From contig OX578134.1 of assembly GCA_951213105.1 (NCBI GenBank), positions 136,375,293 through 136,439,292 of the forward strand: DNA of 64,000 nt. Reading direction: 5' to 3'. Source of the DNA: Amaurobius ferox (taxonomy: Eukaryota > Arthropoda > Arachnida > Araneae > Amaurobiidae). The position numbers and the translations under genes are program-made. The notes under the pieces are model-generated. The model had not been told where the DNA came from and searched no databases. It was given only the letters and a program-made list of their open reading frames with translations. Positions 13,476 to 24,202 of this stretch are shown here, piece by piece (the first letter of the stretch is position 1; every line of letters begins with the position of its first letter).

Positions 13476-13843
13476 ATTTATATGTTTTTAATGTTTTAAA
13501 TGTGTTGTAAATGTATATATACATGATATTTTAGAATTGTTGTCTAGGTTTATTAGATAATTTTCGAGTGACGGGGAATTGACTTTTCACTTTGAAGTTT
13601 TATACTTTGATATTTTTGACTTTTGGATCTTTCATGTTCGTTATCAATGGTCACTATGAGATTAACTACGGATGCGTGCAGACTTCTGGGAGTGATGTCG
13701 CGACCGCGCAGCCGGCTGGTAACCAGGACTTAAATGAGATCACTATCCCTCATTAGCCCTTTTATTGCACCTAGGCCGTATGTTTTCCTTTTATTCTTGT
13801 TTTCATCTCGATCGTAAGGTTTTCAGGATTATTGTCTTTTGAG

Positions 13844-13844
<1 letters not shown>
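13476..13844. other. Unassigned, locally GC-richer spacer after PLE-p1
   Basis: No gene or repeat is recognised. A short GC-rich part around 13690-13725 (gtcgcgaccgcgcagccgg) stands out from the AT-rich surroundings. It could be an unpaired 3' UTR of the p1 element, but no second copy is visible in the window. Confidence 0.35.

Positions 13845-13886
<42 letters not shown>
13845..13886. repeat. (TA)n microsatellite
   Basis: An uninterrupted TA run of about 42 bases. It immediately precedes the left copy of the roughly 95-bp direct repeat. Confidence 0.95.
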
Positions 13887-13887
<1 letters not shown>

Positions 13888-13890
<3 letters not shown>

Positions 13891-13983
13891 TGAGAGAGAG
13901 AGAGAATAAATTTTACAATTAAACAATAGCTTCTTTGCAGACTTTTTTTTCTGGTATACTTATTAGGGGCAGAATCATTCATA
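13888..13983. repeat. Left copy of a ~95-bp direct repeat flanking PLE-p2 and PLE-p3
   Basis: The stretch starts with a GA-rich run, continues gaataaattttacaatta and ends near cttattaggggcagaatcat. It recurs in the same orientation at 20065-20155, also directly after a (TA)n run. The two copies differ by a few substitutions. Confidence 0.85.
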
Positions 13984-14119
13984 ATACATACTGTATATAT
14001 ATATATAAAGTTGATAGCAAATTTTCCAAAATTGAAATTGTATAATAATTCTCACAAAAAGGAAATAAGTGAATTCCCTCAAGCTGAGAGTTGAAGAGCA
14101 ATGACAAACGCACAACTTG

Positions 14120-14241
<122 letters not shown>

Positions 14242-14658
14242 AATAATTCTAAAGAAAATTATTATTGCAATAAGTTTTAGTGTACTTGCGTACAGCAGCA
14301 TAAAACACTAAAAATATATAAAGACATAATGGAAATATGAAAGAAGAAGGAAGGTAACGTAAAGTGCTTACACAATGGCGGTAAGGGGTAGTGACCTTAC
14401 TCCCCAGTTATCAACATGCATGTCTTTAATGCCGCGGCATGCACTCCTGGACGCCAGCACTGACATTAGCCAACCTCCGGAGTAACAATCAAATTATCAC
14501 AAGACCCTTGATAAAGGAAGGTGATATGAAAAAGTATGATCCAAGTCATAGAGACAGCCAAGTCCCTGCACATGCTACCTATTTATAACATCAAAACATT
14601 CAAATCAGCAGTTTAGATGTCTGTGATGTCATAACTTACAAAGATGTACGATCAAAAT

Positions 14659-15747
14659 TCATAATGACCTCAAATATTTACACAAACTCAACCCATATAT
14701 TTCATTTTTTCCGTAGTAAGTTTTGATGTAATGTATCATAAATTGCTTTGGATATTTTTGCATGTATGCCTGTAGTAAGAATTTTTTGTCACTTTCCAGT
14801 CTGGTGACGTCACTGCTTACTATTCTTTTTGTTCTCGCTAGACCACCAATAAATACATTTCTAAATATATTCAAGTGTAAATTAGAGGTCCAATGTATGA
14901 TTCGTGCTGTAGTAATATTATATGTTATTCTTTTATCATATATGTAGAATGAAAGTATATTATGGCTGAAATCAATACTGAGATCTAGAAAATTTACTAC
15001 ATTATTCTGGGTTGGTGGATTTTCGTCCAATATTAAATTTCAGTGATAAAATTTAAAATTCATTTGTAAATTTTCGTTTTCATAAGCTATTAACAAATCA
15101 TCAACGTAACGTATGTAAATTATTTCATTGTTAATATGGGACATTTTTTCAAAATGATCACGATAGATGTCTGCTAAAATTGATGAGCATCCCCCGCTCA
15201 TGGGTATGCCTTTGATTTGCTTATAGAAATTCAGTCCGTTATATAGGTAGTTTTCTTCTATAACAATCTTTATCAGAGATCTATATCGTTCGATTTCTAT
15301 ATATTTTTGCATTTCAAATTCCCCGTACAACGAGTTCAGTATTCGGTATAATATTTTGAGTTCAATATTGTTAAAAAGTTCCTTAAACTCATAAGTTCTG
15401 AAAAATAATTTTGTTTGATGAGGCCTTACCTCGTAGCTATTTCCGACAATATAAGATCCCCGATCTTTAATTTTCCTTAATATAGGTTTCAATATTGCGA
15501 GAAGCAATTTGTTAGCCTTAGTAAGGTAAGTTTTGTATCCAACTGTTACTGGTCTGAAGCTTTTTGGAGTTTTATGAAGCTTGGGTATATTTATTAAATA
15601 TGGATATTTTATTCTTTCTGTATACTTAATACCTGCCTTAAGATATATGGCAGGTATATAACGTACACCGATAAAGTACCTGGTAATTATGCATTTACTT
15701 GCAAATACCTTTACATAAAAACCCTTATGGCAAATTATGAAAATCAA
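14659..15747 (-). pseudogene. Penelope-type reverse transcriptase, left arm of p2, nonsense-interrupted
   Basis: Two in-frame pieces (15040-15747 and 14659-15030) separated by one TGA make a reverse-transcriptase core of about 360 codons. Visible blocks in order: LINIPKLHKTPKSFRPVTVGY (start of the fingers), GNSYEV, motif A region TYEFKELFNNI, motif B KGIPMSGGCSSILADIY, motif C IRYVDDLLIA, then VNFLDLSIDFS and LHLNIFRNVFIGGL. The product would copy element RNA into cDNA. The motif A position normally held by the first catalytic Asp appears to be Glu. The stop falls where the related p3 protein reads FYPKELELI. Relative to the right arm, about 12 bases near 15430 are missing after GNSYEV. No GIY-YIG nuclease follows the reverse transcriptase; the frame ends at YLRSL. 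Permuted Penelope families (Naiad/Chlamys type) carry that nuclease N-terminally, and here that end is not preserved. Confidence 0.85.
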
Positions 15748-16399
15748 GCATTATACAGCAGGATAACTATAACAAACCAAGTGACTAATAACAGAATCAA
15801 AGCCTTATATCTTAAGGCAGGTATTAAGTATACAGAAAGAATAAAATATCCATATTTAATAAATATACCCAAGTTTCATAAAACTCCAAAAAGCTTCAGA
15901 CCAGTAACAGTTGGATACTAAACTTACCTTACTAAGACTAACAAATTGCTTCTCGCAATATTGAAACCTATATTAAGGAAAATTAAAGATCGGGGATCTT
16001 ATATTGTCGGAAATAGCTACGAGGTAATAGAGATCTTAAGGCCTCATCAAACAAAATTATTTATCTTGATCATTTTGAAAAAATGTCCCATATTAACAAT
16101 GAAATAATTTACATACGTTACGTTGATGATTTGTTAATAGCTTATGAAAACGAAAATTTTCAAATGAATTTTGAATTTTATCACTGAAATTTAATATTAG
16201 AAGAAAATCCACCAACCCAGAATAATGTAGTAAATTTTCTAGATCTCAGTATTGATTTCAGCCATAATATACTTTCACTCTTTATATATGATAAAAGAAT
16301 AACTTATAATATTACTACAGCAGGAATCATACATTGGACCTCTAATTTACACTTGAATATATTTAGAAATGTATTTATTGGTGGTCTAGCGAGAACAAA
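15748..16399 (+). pseudogene. Penelope-type reverse transcriptase, right arm of p2, upstream part
   Basis: The plus-strand mirror copy of the p2 protein. It reads LKAGIKYTERIKYPYLINIP and a PKSFRPVTVGY block followed by a stop, then GNSYEVIEILRPHQTKLF. At about 16062 it jumps directly to a DHFEKMSH block and IRYVDDLLIAYE, so motif A and the GIPMSGG motif B are deleted. The same TGA as in the left arm follows FYH. The frame then continues through VNFLDLSIDFS to the IGGLARTK point, where a Jockey-like element interrupts it. Inactive. Confidence 0.83.
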
Positions 16400-17631
16400 G
16401 CAGTTGGAGGTATACTTATTGACGTCGCTAAGGCCTTCGATAGGGTGTGGTTCATCGGACTCATATACAAACTCATTCAGCTTCGTATGCCACACTCTCT
16501 TACCCATATTTTATACTCCTACCTCAGCGACAGAACCTTTCATGTCCGTCTGAACCAGACACACTCACACACCAAACATATCCTGTCTGGAGTACCTCAG
16601 GGCAGTAAACTTGGTCCCATTCTTTTTAACATTTACATAAATGACATCCCTAGAACCAACAACACTATACATTGTTTGTATGCGGACGACACTGCCATTC
16701 TTGCCACACACCACAACACCAACTACTTACACCGATACTTGCAACATCACATGGACACTCTCGAACCCTGGTTAGAGAAATACCGCATCAAAATAAACCC
16801 TAAATGTCAAACTGTTTTTTTCTCACATCAACGTTTCCCGCCCCAACTAATCATAATTAACAATCAGCCAGTTTGCTTTAAGAGGACATGTAAATATCTC
16901 GGTGTCACTCTTGACTGCAGACTAACATGGAAACCCCACATTGCAAAACTCAAAGATAAAATAAACTTTGTAAAAGCAGAACTGAGCTCCCTCCTGTACT
17001 CGAATGATGTCAGCATTGAAAACAAAATCCTACTTTACAAATCAGTTATCTGCCCCATCATTCTCTATGCCTCCCCAATTTGGGGCTACGCTGCGAAATC
17101 TAATGTAAAAAAAGTCCAAATCATTCAGAACAAATTCCTACGTTCTATCAGAAAAGCCCCTAGATACTTTGTAATACATCGAACTTTGCGTAATACATCG
17201 CGATTTCAAAATTAATACTATTAAGCAAGAGATGCGAAAACTCTCTAACAATTTCTATGATAACCTCGCTAGGATCCCCAACGAACTGATCTATGATATG
17301 ACCGACTACGCCTTCCGTGAATTTCCAAAAAGACCCAGAGCTATACTAAATCCCGATTTAGACGTCCCATGCTGATTCCTGACTGAATCTCTTCTGCATC
17401 CCAGTAGGGGATATTCGCCTGTTTCCCCACCCTCCTTATCTTCAAAACTCTACAATAAGATCACTGTTTACAGCATTCTTTGTTTACTACTAACTTTTTT
17501 CTTCAACATTATTGACCCCTATTGAAGGACTAGGTTCAGTGGAAGACTGTGACCCACATATATGTTACCTGACTAGGGATATGGAGCTCTGCTCCAGGCG
17601 CCCTGCTATCGACAAATTACTGGCTGGGCTG
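16400..17631 (+). mobile_element. 5'-truncated Jockey-like non-LTR retroposon inserted in PLE-p2
   Basis: The p2 right-arm coding sequence is interrupted here and resumes at 17632. The bases gcgagaacaaa occur at both edges (16389-16399 and 17632-17642) and only once at the corresponding uninterrupted position of the left arm, so they form a target-site duplication; with one mismatch it extends to about 14 bp. The element starts abruptly inside the reverse-transcriptase domain, as is common for target-primed insertions. No poly(A) tail is visible at the 3' end. Confidence 0.87.
16403..17375 (+). pseudogene. Jockey-like reverse transcriptase, C-terminal part, frameshifted
   Basis: Reverse transcriptase of an insect/arthropod non-LTR element. 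The frame enters with motif A (GGILIDVAKAFDRVW) at about residue 2, then motif B SGVPQGSKLGPILFNIYIND, motif C LYADDTAILA, and the thumb block CKYLGVTLDCRLTWKPHI, ending with the ILYASPIWGYAAKS and QNKFLRSIRKAPRY regions typical of this family. The YADD motif is intact. The frame is lost near 17208 by a one-base shift and continues in another frame as INTIKQEMRKLSNNFYDNL to a stop at 17373-17375. The endonuclease and N-terminal fingers are missing through 5' truncation, so the copy is dead. About 255 bp of 3' UTR follow. Confidence 0.9.
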
Positions 17632-17811
17632 GCGAGAACAAAAAGAATAGTAAGCAGTGACGTCACCAGACTGGAAAGTGACACAACATTTTTACTACAG
17701 ACATACATGCAAAAATATCCGAAGCAATTTATGATACATTACATCAAAAATTACTACGGAAAAAATGAAATATATGGGATGAGTTTGTGTAAATATTTGA
17801 GGTCATTATGA
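17632..17811 (+). pseudogene. Penelope-type reverse transcriptase, right arm of p2, C-terminal part
   Basis: After the Jockey-like insertion the frame resumes at LARTKRIVSSDVTRLESDTT and ends KYLRSL with a stop at 17809-17811. It is the near-identical mirror of the left-arm end at 14659. The 3' UTR (17812-18160) has its counterpart at 14315-14658. No nuclease domain follows the reverse transcriptase. Confidence 0.83.
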
Positions 17812-18151
17812 ATTTTGATCGTACATCTTTGTAAGTTATGACATCACAGACATCTAAACTGCTGATTTGAATGTTTTGATATTATAAATAGGTAGCATGT
17901 GCAGGAACTTGGCTGTCTCTATGACTTGGACACTATACTTTTTCATATCACCTTCCTTTATCAAGGGTCTTGTGATAATTTTGATTGTCACTCCGGAGGT
18001 TGGCTAATGTCAGTGCTGGCGTCCAGGAGTGCATGCCGCGGCATTAAAGACATGCATGTTGATAACTGGGGAGTAAGGTCACTACCCCTTACCGCCATTG
18101 TGTAAGCACTTACGTTACCTTCCTTCATCTTTTATATTTCCATTATGTCTT

Positions 18152-18162
18152 TATATATATAT

Positions 18163-18195
<33 letters not shown>
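18152..18195. repeat. (TA)n junction between p2 and p3
   Basis: The outer 3' end of p2 runs into this TA tract, and the outer 3' end of p3 starts straight out of it. The two palindromes therefore share one microsatellite. Confidence 0.93.
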
Positions 18196-18196
<1 letters not shown>

Positions 18197-18509
18197 AGAT
18201 TCATATGAAAAAATGAGGGAAATGACCAAATGCAAGGCATAAAATGGTAGAGGGGGATGGCGACCCCTCTTTCCCGTTTAAAAGACTGCTTTTATGCCCG
18301 GGCAACACTCACGGTACCAATGCCATGCAGAAGTCATACTTCCGTATATGTGTCAAATCAAAAACACTCGAAAAAGTGCAGAGTAAACAAATAGGAATCA
18401 ACCAGGATTGCTAGGGAAGGAAAAGAATGGAAATGCAGCAAATGCCAGAGTGCCTTATATATAAAAGCAGTTTACGCATGCGTAATACGTTATTTTTACT
18501 TTCATCGTT

Positions 18510-19265
18510 CTATACCTCTGCCATATCCCTTAAATAAGCATTTTCTCCCTTTTTTGTATTAAATAGGGAATTATAATAACATGTCAGAAAGCCAACTGGA
18601 TAATTCCGTTTTATTGCCTCCTTCATAATATTCCTATTATGTATGATGCAATCTGACTTGAAAGTATTAATGCGTTGATTTCTTTTGAGGTGACCTATGA
18701 CGACATTTCTGAAGATGTTTTTGGTCAAATTGGAACTCCAATCTATAATATGATTGATTTCCATATTGACATTATTTCTCTTGTCATATAAGACGGTATA
18801 AGTACCATATCTACTGTCATGTTTTAGTGTGATATCTAGAAATTCAACACTATCATTCTCCTTACTTTTATTCTCAATCAATTCCAGTTCTTTTGGATAA
18901 AAAGTAAAATCAAATTGGGGTGTATTCTTATATTGCCCAACAAGGACATCGTCAACATAACGAAAGTATGGCATTTCGTGTAGTATATGAGTGCCATTTT
19001 CAAATTTATTCAAGTATAGATCGGCGAGCAGGGATGAACAACCCCCTCCCATGGGAATACCCTTCACCTGTTGAAAATAGCTGGTGCCATCAAATAAGAT
19101 ATTTTCAAATAACACAATGCGAATCAGGTCCTTGTATTTTCTGAAGGTAATATGTTCTTTTAAGTCATATATTTCATGTAGTTCCTTCAAAATTTCATAT
19201 AGATTTTCCAGATTGATGTTGTTGAATAAATGATGATATGATAGTGTTGATTTTCTAGATATCAC
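18510..19265 (-). pseudogene. Penelope-type reverse transcriptase fragment (p3), open but 5'-truncated
   Basis: An open frame of about 250 codons with an uninterrupted palm: LFNNINLENLYEIL just after motif A, motif B KGIPMGGGCSSLLADLYL, motif C FRYVDDVLVGQ (YVDD intact), then FYPKELELIENK, VEFLDITLKH, and IIDWSSNLTKNIFRNVVIGH. The first eight or so residues come from the opposite arm across the palindrome junction, so the natural start, fingers and motif A Asp are missing. It ends GENAYLRDMAEV with no nuclease domain downstream. Intact motifs B and C and the absence of stops suggest a younger copy than p1. It cannot encode a complete enzyme. Confidence 0.86.
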
Positions 19266-19584
19266 ACTAAAACATGACAGTAGATATGGTACTTATACCG
19301 TCTTATATGACAAGAGAAATAATTTCAATATGGAAATCAATCATATTATAGATTGGAGTTCCAATTTGACCAAAAACATCTTCAGAAATGTCGTCATAGG
19401 TCACCTCAAAAGAAATCAACGCATTAATACTTTCAAGTCAGATTGCATCATACATAATAGGAATATTATGAAGGAGGCAATAAAACGGAATTATCCAGTT
19501 GGCTTTCTGACATGTTATTATAATTCCCTATTTAATACAAAAAAGGGAGAAAATGCTTATTTAAGGGATATGGCAGAGGTATAG
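19266..19584 (+). pseudogene. Mirror fragment of the p3 reverse transcriptase C-terminus
   Basis: The right arm of p3 encodes, in the opposite sense, the last part of the same protein: from about SRYGTYTVLYDKRNN through SSNLTKNIFRNVV to the same MAEV end. The protein sequence is identical to the left copy wherever both exist. Only the C-terminal block is present, so it has no function alone. Confidence 0.83.
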
Positions 19585-19989
19585 AACGATGAAAGTAAAA
19601 ATAACGTATTACGCATGCGTAAACTGCTTTTATATATAAGGCACTCTGGCATTTGCTGCATTTCCATTCTTTTCCTTCCCTTGCAATCCTGGTTGATTCC
19701 TATTTGTTTACTCTGCACTTTTTCGAGTGTTTTTGATTTGACACATATACGGAAGTATGACTTCTGCATGGCATTGGTACCGTGAGTGTTGCCCGGGCAT
19801 AAAAGCAGTCTTTTAAACGGGAAAGAGGGGTCGCCATCCCCCTCTACCATTTTATGCCTTGCATTTGGTCATTTCCCTCATTTTTTCATATGAATCTTGT
19901 ATGTTACTTTAGGAGAGTGTGCTGCTTTGCGCCAACTTCTGGAGAATAATTGGATAACTGTGGAAATTATTTTAATTTTTTATGTTTAC

Positions 19990-19997
<8 letters not shown>

Positions 19998-20064
<67 letters not shown>
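19998..20064. repeat. (TA)n microsatellite
   Basis: A pure TA tract of about 67 bases preceding the right copy of the direct repeat. Confidence 0.95.
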
Positions 20065-20067
<3 letters not shown>

Positions 20068-20155
20068 AGAGAGAGCGAATAAATTTTACAATTACACAAT
20101 AGCTTCTTTGCAGACTTTTTTTTTGGTAAACTTATTAGGGGAAGAATCATTTATA
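20065..20155. repeat. Right copy of the ~95-bp direct repeat
   Basis: Direct counterpart of 13888-13983, again directly after a TA tract. It could be part of a dispersed element with a TA-rich head, or a very long target duplication. The sequence does not decide this. Confidence 0.83.
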
Positions 20156-21524
20156 AATTATATTCATATTATGTTCATGAATTTCATTTATAACTCATGG
20201 AATTAAAATGCTTATTATTTTTTTGGTTAATTTATGGAGCTCCCATATTTTTAGAGATGATTGCACAAACAAAGATAAGGTCACTTTATCGAGTTTTTAT
20301 TTCCATTTAACGTTTAGAGACTCAGAACCCAATTAGGTCACTTCAGTTTAGAGACTCAAATAACGACCCAATGACTTTTTCCGCTGCTGCTAAAATCCCA
20401 TAAGAAAAATATGAAAATTGAAATAACTTTTCGAAACAGATTTCATATCGGCAGTAATTCTTCTATTGTAAGCCTAAATCTTATTTTATTTTATTTATAG
20501 CCCGAAAGGTCACAGGTAAATTTTTTCGACGGTACAGTTTAATTTAAAACTGACAACAGGAATCCATCTCCCCAAAAGACCATCCGATTAAAAGAATTAA
20601 AAGTGAAATAAATCTGTGTATTGTCAATAAATACCACTAATATTTTAGTGATATGTTTTATATAATATATGATTTCGTTTAATCATAGATAGCTGATTAC
20701 CTTGCTGTACATCCAGAAAACTGCAGCCTTATTCAGCGCAGTGAATTGAAATAGTGACAAAAACAAATTAGTGACATACACTGAAAAAGCAATGTGCCAA
20801 ACAATATTTGGTACCAAGTGCAAGAAAATAGTTTTTATATAAATAAATCAAATCATAAAGTTCGGATATTTCTAAAAATCTGAATCTGCTTAAAATGCAT
20901 TTGCTTTCTTTTATGTAAAAGTGCATGTAATAAACTGTATTTTTACGATGGCAGTCATTTGAACAGAATCTTATTTAAAACGGATAACAGTATTCCATCA
21001 CCTCAAAGGAGTATGAAATTGCCAAAAAGTAAAATTGAAATATTTCTGTGTACAGTCCATATTTACCAGTAATATTTTGAAAGTGCATTTTATATAGAAA
21101 ATGATTTTGTTTGATCAAAGAACCATGAACAAAATTTGTGTTCCTCCATCCAGAAAGTTACGGCCTTCTTCAGCGCAGTTCATTGAAATAGACTAAAATG
21201 AATCGTTGGCATTTAAAATTACATACATTAAGCTGCATTTTAATGATTTGCTTATGAAGACAAAACCCAAAATGTACTTATTAATATAAACAAGTCATTT
21301 TTTGTACCGTTGCATTTAATAACTTTTCCTTGTATACTCACCAAATGATCGTAATCTATATTCTTTATGCCACGTTGTTGACTGTGAGGAAATATATTAA
21401 TCTTTTTGCTGTAATAATATTTAATTTTTTGAAAGTTTCCACCATTTTAGATTAAAACGCGTAATAGTTTAGGTGTAATGCAGGTTACAGTTCTGTAAGT
21501 TGTGTAACTGGCCATTAAATAAAA
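20156..21524. repeat. AT-rich intergenic DNA with a diverged ~240-bp direct duplication
   Basis: 20525-20765 and 20955-21200 align with an offset of about 431 bp. Shared marks are a ttaaaac...acag...tccatc block at the start and cattcagaaa/ccagaaa followed by cagcgcagt and ttgaaatag at the end. No gene is visible. Confidence 0.65.
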
Positions 21525-22181
21525 AAAAACACGGGCAACACATGCCTTTTAGTACATAATGCAATGACACTTGTCTGGCGTCAAAATACAAAATCATTGC
21601 AAAAAGTGTCTTTTTCCGTGAATGAAACTAGCTACATCCACATAAATGACATTCGTGAATTTGCGGTATAATATTGCGTATGGAAAGGAAAACTATTTGA
21701 CATTACTTAGCACTGTCTTAATTTTATATAACATTTTTTGATAAATTTAACCAAAAAATGCGAAATATCTCAACAGTTCATGCTAGCGTTTTAAAGTATA
21801 TGTCATTCATTATCTACTAAAAAATTATGTATGCACTTATTATTTATTTAACATTATTAAAGGTCCGGTATTTAAAACAGATTTTTAAAAGTTAAAGGTC
21901 CGAGAATTCGATCGTGTTGAAATCATTAAGGTTCTAGTATTCACTGATTGTAATAATAATACCAAATTACGCTCGAAACGTTCCATTCGTTCGGGAAATA
22001 TTCCTTCCACACACATTCATATCCATACATATATACGCACACATATACACACAAACATCACCTCTGAAACGTTTGTTTCGTGTTCAGGGATGCTTTTAAA
22101 ACGTGTTTTTCCTGTGAAAACTCGAATCCGAATTTTTAACCCAGTCATAACACTTTTCACTCTTGTATGTAGGGAAAGTAA
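21525..22181 (-). repeat. Dispersed repeat family R, copy a
   Basis: On the minus strand this copy starts tactttccctacatacaag, passes an aaaactcg-type block and cgaaacaaacg, an ACAC/TGTG tract and a region with cgaacgaatgg, and ends near gcatgtgttgcccgtg. The same order of blocks is seen in copy c at 29943-30945. There is no coding capacity. Confidence 0.72.
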
Positions 22182-23502
22182 TAAAAATATCGCGACTACT
22201 TTTAAGAAATTTATTTTTTCATAATTTTATTACGATTTTAAAACATGTTTCTCAAAAAAGTAAAGGCATTGACAGTGTTTGAGAAAACTTCGGAAAAATC
22301 GTACCAAATTGTTTTTGTTTTGCTTACTTTGTTCTAAAGATATTACGCTGTATGTGAAAAGAGAATTACAATATCTAAGAAACAGCTTCGTCAAAACTTA
22401 ACTTCTAAACACTGATGTCAATTCATTTCATGTCAAAATTATTCGTAAAGCATTCCTCATTTAATAATAGTCAATTTATTTTTTTTTCCATTTTCTAGAT
22501 CAGAAACTTGATATATTTAAAAAAAAACAGACCTGTGTTAGCCTTTTTAATTGATGGCTTTCGCTGTTAAATAAAAAAAATTACATGAGTAATAGTTTTT
22601 ATACCAGATTTATACAGTTATGTTTTTATAATGTTTTGCAATTAGAAAAAAATATTCGAAAAATTTGGGTCCTTACTGTTGTCTCTATAGCCGTTAGTCT
22701 CTACAGCAGTCCTCGCTATGTCTGTTACCTCTAAAATCAATAGCACTCTAATTGAAATAATTATGCAACATGTCCTTTTATTTTCTCATTTTGCTGGTGA
22801 GATATCGTTTTCACAGACGGACACACATACATCAAGGAGAAAATGCTTGAATATTTGGGAATGTTGAAAACGCACAGATTCATTAAGGATTTTTGACATA
22901 TCACAATACATTTCCTTTACACATACTATCATAGGGGATAACAAAAATACTAAACCTATAGGAAAATTCATGTTCTGCCTATATCATATTTTTTTTTACT
23001 TTTCTCTTAACCTTTAACTAAAGCATAAACAAAATTTTTAACTTGTCGCCTGAAGTCAAAATTTAAATTTAACATCACGAAAATCAAATATATTGTTTTT
23101 AATGCAAGTTTATTTTTTTTATCAACTACTGTTAGTACGAAAAAAGAAACGTAAAATAGTAATTTTAAAAGGACTTGGAAGAGAAAAAGAATGAAAGAGA
23201 AAAATACTCATTATAGTTGAAAAGAGTGTGTTTTATGCTTTTTTGTGACAAAATAGTATGGTTTTTAGTAACAAAAAAGTATTTTCCATTTAAAGTACTA
23301 GAAAAACTTCTATACAGTTTGCGTTTGGCACTGACATGAGCTAATAAACAATTTAACTTCAAATATATCTTTAACATTTAGAAAACAAATCCGGTATGTT
23401 GTAAATGGAACAAAATGCAGTTAAATCTCTCAGAATAAATAATTGAAACCGAAAGATTAAAATTTTCAAATACATGATTTTTTACAATGATCTGCTTTTT
23501 AC
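22182..23502. other. AT-rich intergenic DNA, nothing recognised
   Basis: No coding pattern, tandem repeat or terminal inverted repeat was found by eye. Short open frames at 22786-22971 and 23165-23377 lack any recognisable motif. Confidence 0.5.
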
Positions 23503-24150
23503 TTTCCCTACAATACGTATTAAATGTATAAGGAAAGTATTGGAATCATGTCGAAAATCGCACCTCGAGTTTTCGACGAATTTGTATTTTTCAAGCACTC
23601 TAGAACACGAAAAACTATTTTTACGGGACGTCTGAGTGTTTGTCTGTCCACTTGCTGAAAAATTATTTGACCGCCACTCTAGCTGAAAGTCCACTCTAGC
23701 TGAAAAAGTATTTGACCAAATTTCACAAGATTTCTGTTGATAAATCTTCTGCGAGATACTCTGGTGCTGATTATATTTTGATACAATTCGGAAGAAAATA
23801 ACCTGCACATTTCATGCGAGATAGCCCGCAAAAGACTACGTATGCATCGATCAAATGCTTGTTTTAGAAGTAGTTTTTGACGACGAAAAAAAAAAGACCA
23901 ACCTCATAACTACCGGACTAACCGTTCTGGAGATATTTTAGTTTTTTCGTGTTTTTGCCACATCGCCTTTGGAAATACAATCACCAAATGAAAACGAAAA
24001 CTAAAATGAAACTGCAAATTCAGTGTCGTTTCAAATAATTATCCGTGCTATTTTGTGCTATTAAACTCAATTTAATGAATTATAAAAGAAAGAAAGAGAA
24101 AGTTAATTTGAGTATGTGGCGAAAGTCATATGTTGCCCACATCATATTTT
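23503..24150 (+). repeat. Dispersed repeat family R, copy b
   Basis: It begins ttactttccctacaatacg with an inverted tataaggaaagtatt shortly after, giving a terminal hairpin. It continues with a cgagttttcgacg block and a TCTG-type stretch, and ends at gtcatatgttgcccacatca (24125-24144). The internal order agrees with the other R copies. Confidence 0.75.
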
Positions 24151-24202
24151 CAGTTTTAGGCTAGTTATCCGGAATACATTATTTAAGAAGAAAGAACAAT
24201 AA

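Larger units (their letters stand above)
14315..18160. mobile_element. Penelope-like element palindrome 2 (PLE-p2), with a nested insertion
   Basis: The left arm (14315-15645) is the reverse complement of the right arm (about 15805-18160) once the 16400-17631 insertion is removed. The spacer is about 160 bp. The left copy is read on the minus strand and the right copy on the plus strand, so the 5' parts meet in the middle and both 3' ends point outward. The shared outer sequence (tccattatgtctttatata) leads into TA repeats, directly on the right and after about 80 bp of other sequence on the left. The right copy lost an internal block covering motifs A to B; the left copy keeps it. The arms are nearly identical, so this insertion is probably the youngest of the three or its arms have been homogenised. 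Confidence 0.87.
18196..19902. mobile_element. Penelope-like element palindrome 3 (PLE-p3)
   Basis: The left arm (18196-18854) and right arm (19240-19902) are nearly perfect reverse complements; the spacer is about 385 bp. The longer copy reads on the minus strand, so again 5' parts meet internally and 3' ends (gaatctta / aagattcatatg) face outward. The 3' UTR portion (18196-18509 and 19585-19902) is almost identical between arms. The element belongs to the same broad family as p1 and p2 but its protein is clearly diverged, so it is a separate lineage and not a duplicate. Confidence 0.88.

Noticed and set aside
15420..15460. A 36-base intron in the p2 left-arm reverse transcriptase (gtaagg...ttcag)
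   Set aside because: The right arm shows the segment as coding, with a simple 12-base deletion explaining the left-arm form.
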